NCBI RefSeq assembly: GCF_900221005.1
Contig: NZ_OBQI01000006.1
Coordinates: 248,001 to 312,000 of the forward strand
Length of the DNA stretch: 64,000 bases
Origin: Blastococcus aggregatus
GTDB taxonomy: Bacteria > Actinomycetota > Actinomycetes > Mycobacteriales > Geodermatophilaceae
Direction: 5' to 3'
Both the position numbers and the translations under genes were made by a program. This document shows, one piece after another, positions 61,697-64,000 of the stretch. A model generated the notes under the pieces. That model did no database searches and was not told the origin of the DNA. It was given only the letters and a program-made list of their open reading frames with translations. Position 1 is the stretch's first letter. Every line of letters begins with the position of its first letter.

Positions 61697-62892
61697 GCGC
61701 CCGTCCCCTCCGGCTGCACGCCCAGCGCGAGGACCAGCTCCAGCACCGCGCGCGGATCCTCCAGCCGTGCTCCGTAGAGCTCGCGCAGCTGGCCCATGCG
61801 GTACCGCACCGTCTGCGGGTGCACGAACAGCTCGGCGGCGACGGCGTCCCGGCGTCCCTGGTGCAGCAGCCAGGAGCGCAGGGTCTCGATCAGCTTCTCG
61901 CGGGCGCTGTCGCCCAACTCGGCCAGCGGCGCCAGCGCCCGCGACCGCAGGTCCGCGAGCGCGGCCTCGTCCCCCCGCAGCACCAGCTCGGTCAGCCGGG
62001 TCTCGGTGTCCAGCGGCGCCGAGCCCTCGGGCGCGAGCCCGAGCTGCACCGCGCGGCTCACCCGCGCGTAGGAGCCCTGCGCCTCCGTCCACGGCCGCGC
62101 CGGCCCGACGACGGCGCAGCGGCCGTCGAGCGAGCGCAGCAGGGCCGGCCGCGACCGGCCCTCCGCGTCGGGGACCAGCAGGACCATCAGCTCGCCCTCA
62201 CCGGCCGGATCCTGGACGTCGTCGGTGGTGCGCAGCGTCCGCGGGTCCAGGGAGACCATGGCGCCGCGGACCCGCGCCTCCGGCAGCAGGACGGCGGTGA
62301 GCGTGCGCGGCGGCGCCCAGTCCGCCCGCTCGGCGGCGGCGAGGAGCTGCTCCGCGGGCGCGCCGGTCAGGAGCAGGGTGGCCAGCCGCTCCAGGTACCG
62401 CTGGCGGACCCGGCCCGTCGTCGCCAGCTCGTCGGCGTGGCCGGCCACGCTGGCGGCCGACAGCTGGTCGATGAAGGCGAACACCAGCTCGGCGAAGCGG
62501 GCCAGCTGCTCCGCCGACAGCCCGGCGCGGACGGCGGTCGCGCTCATCTCCCGCCACGAGACGCGTGCCCCGACGCGGTAGGCGGCCTGCAGCGCGTCCA
62601 TGGAGCGGCCGTCGCGCGCCTCGCCGCGGCCCAGCTCGTAGGCGGCGGCCAGCGCGGGGCGGATCGGGGTGCTGGGGTCGGCGCCGGTGCTCGCGGTGGC
62701 CAGCTCGAGGAAGCCGCCGAGCGCCAGCTCCACGGCGCCGCCGATCTTCTGGCCCATCCGGCCCGAGAACGCGTCGGCGTAGCTGGGCACCTCGACGATG
62801 ATCTCGGCGACGGTGTGCCCGGCGACCGACGGCAGCTCGTCGCGCATCGCCTGGGCGACCGCGGCCGGGATGGTGTTCGGCTCGCTCATCAT
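61693..62892 (-). CDS. PucR-family transcriptional regulator
   Basis: The 399-residue regulator has a degenerate GGDEF-like/PucR ligand region and a C-terminal helix-turn-helix (VAAELFVHPQTVRYRMGQLRELYG) preceded by the typical LIETLRSWLLHQGRRDAVA. PucR-type proteins control purine, amino-acid and xenobiotic catabolism. It heads the three-gene operon with the CoA-transferase and cyclase-like protein. It is divergent from a ferredoxin reductase, with a perfect palindrome in the shared 92-base promoter region. The start ATGATG is ambiguous by one codon. Confidence 0.9.
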   Translation of the reverse strand: MMSEPNTIPAAVAQAMRDELPSVAGHTVAEIIVEVPSYADAFSGRMGQKIGGAVELALGGFLELATASTGADPSTPIRPALAAAYELGRGEARDGRSMDALQAAYRVGARVSWREMSATAVRAGLSAEQLARFAELVFAFIDQLSAASVAGHADELATTGRVRQRYLERLATLLLTGAPAEQLLAAAERADWAPPRTLTAVLLPEARVRGAMVSLDPRTLRTTDDVQDPAGEGELMVLLVPDAEGRSRPALLRSLDGRCAVVGPARPWTEAQGSYARVSRAVQLGLAPEGSAPLDTETRLTELVLRGDEAALADLRSRALAPLAELGDSAREKLIETLRSWLLHQGRRDAVAAELFVHPQTVRYRMGQLRELYGARLEDPRAVLELVLALGVQPEGTGA

Positions 62893-62903
62893 CCCGCTCC
62901 CTT

Positions 62904-62918
62904 TGTTCGCAGCGAACA
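62904..62918. promoter_or_regulatory. 15-base palindrome between the PucR and ferredoxin reductase genes
   Basis: TGTTCGCAGCGAACA is a perfect inverted repeat with a single central base. It lies 12 bases upstream of the PucR start and 67 bases upstream of the divergent reductase start, the place expected for a shared operator. Confidence 0.6.
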
Positions 62919-62984
62919 GAACGTACCGGTTGATTCACGTCCGGCACACAGGTAACTGACCGCTGGGTCGGACAACCTCAGTAC

Positions 62985-64000
62985 ATGACGACGACCGTTC
63001 CCCGCCCCGACTCGGTGCGGTCGCCCCTGGCCTCGCTGCGGAAGCGCGCCGTGCGGCTGGCCGAGCTGGTGACCACGCCCCTGCTGCCCGTCGACTACCT
63101 GGACCTGTTCGACCCGCTCCGCTCCGGCGCGGCGCTGCGCGGGCGGATCGAGGCCGTGCTGCACGAGACGCGCGACGCGGCCAGCATCGTCATCCGCCCC
63201 GGCCGGGACTGGCTGCCGCACCGCCCCGGCCAGTACGTGCGGATCGGCATCGACATCGACGGGGTCCGCCAGTGGCGGGCCTACTCGATCACCTCGGTGC
63301 TCGACCGCCCCGACGGTTGCTTCTCCATCACCGTCAAGGCGATCCCCGACGGAAAGGTGAGCAACCACCTCGTGCACCGGGTGACGCCCGGCACGATCGT
63401 GCAGCTCGACCAGGCCACCGGTGAGTTCTGCCTGCCCGAGCGGGCGCCGGAGAAGGCGCTGTTCGTCACCGCCGGCTCCGGCATCACGCCGGTCATGGGC
63501 ATCCTGCGCAACCACGCCGCCCAGCTCACCGACACGGTGCTCGTGCACTCGGCCCCCACCGCCGACGACGTCGTCTTCGGCGAGGAGCTGCGGCAGATGG
63601 CCGCCGAGGGGCGGATCCGGCTGATCGAGCAGCACACCGACAGCGCCGGCATGCTCGACGCCCGCTCCATCGCCGAGCTCGTTCCGGACCTGCACGAGCG
63701 CGCCACCTGGGCCTGCGGCCCGCTCGGCATGCTCGAGGCCCTCGAGGAGCACTGGGCGTCGGCCGGCATCGCCGACCGGCTCTACACCGAGCGATTCCGG
63801 CCCCGGATCCTCGTCACAGGCGAGGGCGGCACCGTCTCGTTCACGAAGAACGGCACCACCGTCGAGGCCGACGGCGCGACGCCGATCCTCGACGCCGCCG
63901 AGGAGGCCGGCGTCCTCATGCCCAGCGGGTGCCGCATGGGCATCTGCTTCGGCTGCGTCCTCCCCCTGCGCGAGGGCGCCGTGCGCGATCTGCGCAACGG
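62985..64000 (+). CDS. Ferredoxin reductase with C-terminal [2Fe-2S] domain (partial)
   Basis: At least 338 residues are present; the frame runs off the window without a stop. It has an FAD-binding domain (RPGQYVRIGIDI, RAYSITSVLDRPDG), an NAD domain (FVTAGSGITPVMGILRN, WACGPLGMLEALEE) and a plant-type ferredoxin motif with CRMGICFGC. This layout matches the mycobacterial oxidoreductase that supplies electrons to a stearoyl-CoA desaturase, so a desaturase gene probably follows outside the window. ATG at 62985. Confidence 0.92.
   Translation, partial: MTTTVPRPDSVRSPLASLRKRAVRLAELVTTPLLPVDYLDLFDPLRSGAALRGRIEAVLHETRDAASIVIRPGRDWLPHRPGQYVRIGIDIDGVRQWRAYSITSVLDRPDGCFSITVKAIPDGKVSNHLVHRVTPGTIVQLDQATGEFCLPERAPEKALFVTAGSGITPVMGILRNHAAQLTDTVLVHSAPTADDVVFGEELRQMAAEGRIRLIEQHTDSAGMLDARSIAELVPDLHERATWACGPLGMLEALEEHWASAGIADRLYTERFRPRILVTGEGGTVSFTKNGTTVEADGATPILDAAEEAGVLMPSGCRMGICFGCVLPLREGAVRDLRN

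Overview
The window is very GC-rich DNA from an actinobacterium. GTG starts, four-base start/stop overlaps and actinobacterial families (DUF222/HNH, LGFP repeats with DUF3152, PucR, DUF3626, mycothiol-type DinB-like proteins) dominate. A chemotaxis system combined with these families is most reminiscent of the Geodermatophilaceae (Blastococcus, Modestobacter, Geodermatophilus). That placement is inference from gene content, not a database match.

Layout. 1-5.1 kb: the tail of an ATPase, a hypothetical gene, a DUF222/HNH endonuclease, and a divergent pair made of a PAS-GAF-PP2C phosphatase and an RsbW-like anti-sigma kinase. 5.2-20.6 kb: a complete chemotaxis locus on the minus strand. It holds four tandem methyl-accepting chemotaxis proteins, cheA (with two CheW domains), cheW, an unknown gene, and an overlapping cheB-cheR-cheY-cheX-cheY-cheX operon with a sigma-28-like promoter. 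20.8-23.9 kb: otsA/otsB trehalose synthesis and two fluC/crcB genes. 24-26.7 kb: a CoA-transferase, a terC gene behind a yybP-ykoY (Mn2+) riboswitch, and a small HTH regulator. Two copies of a roughly 90-base palindromic repeat sit at the convergent gene ends here.

26.7-35.1 kb: the two core enzymes for the osmolyte N-acetylglutaminylglutamine amide, a secreted subtilase, small membrane proteins, a flavin reductase and an HMG-CoA-lyase-like enzyme. 35.2-42.5 kb: a PAS-GGDEF protein, a TetR-MMPL exporter pair, YnfA, VOC and AraC proteins, and an alpha/beta hydrolase. 42.5-49.9 kb: a secreted DUF3152-LGFP protein, two SNF2-type ATPases and a DUF3626 protein. 49.9-53.5 kb: a thiamine-responsive divergent locus. 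thiM-thiE-thiD has a TPP riboswitch, and the divergent zinc alcohol dehydrogenase has a second one. 53.6-64 kb: a DUF5996-flotillin-tail fusion, a DinB-like protein, DNA polymerase IV, an AGPS-like flavoenzyme, a methyltransferase, a PucR / permuted CoA-transferase / cyclase-like operon, and the start of a desaturase-type ferredoxin reductase.

How the genes work together. Receptors signal through CheA/CheW to two CheY proteins, each translationally coupled to a CheX/CheC-type phosphatase, with CheR/CheB adapting the receptors; no flagellar genes are in view. Trehalose and NAGGN synthesis give two compatible-solute routes. The most notable observations are the TPP-controlled dehydrogenase, the DUF5996-flotillin fusion, an apparently circularly permuted CoA-transferase, two perfect parS-type palindromes (30332 and 44860) suggesting proximity to the chromosome origin, and receptor genes whose signalling halves look homogenised.
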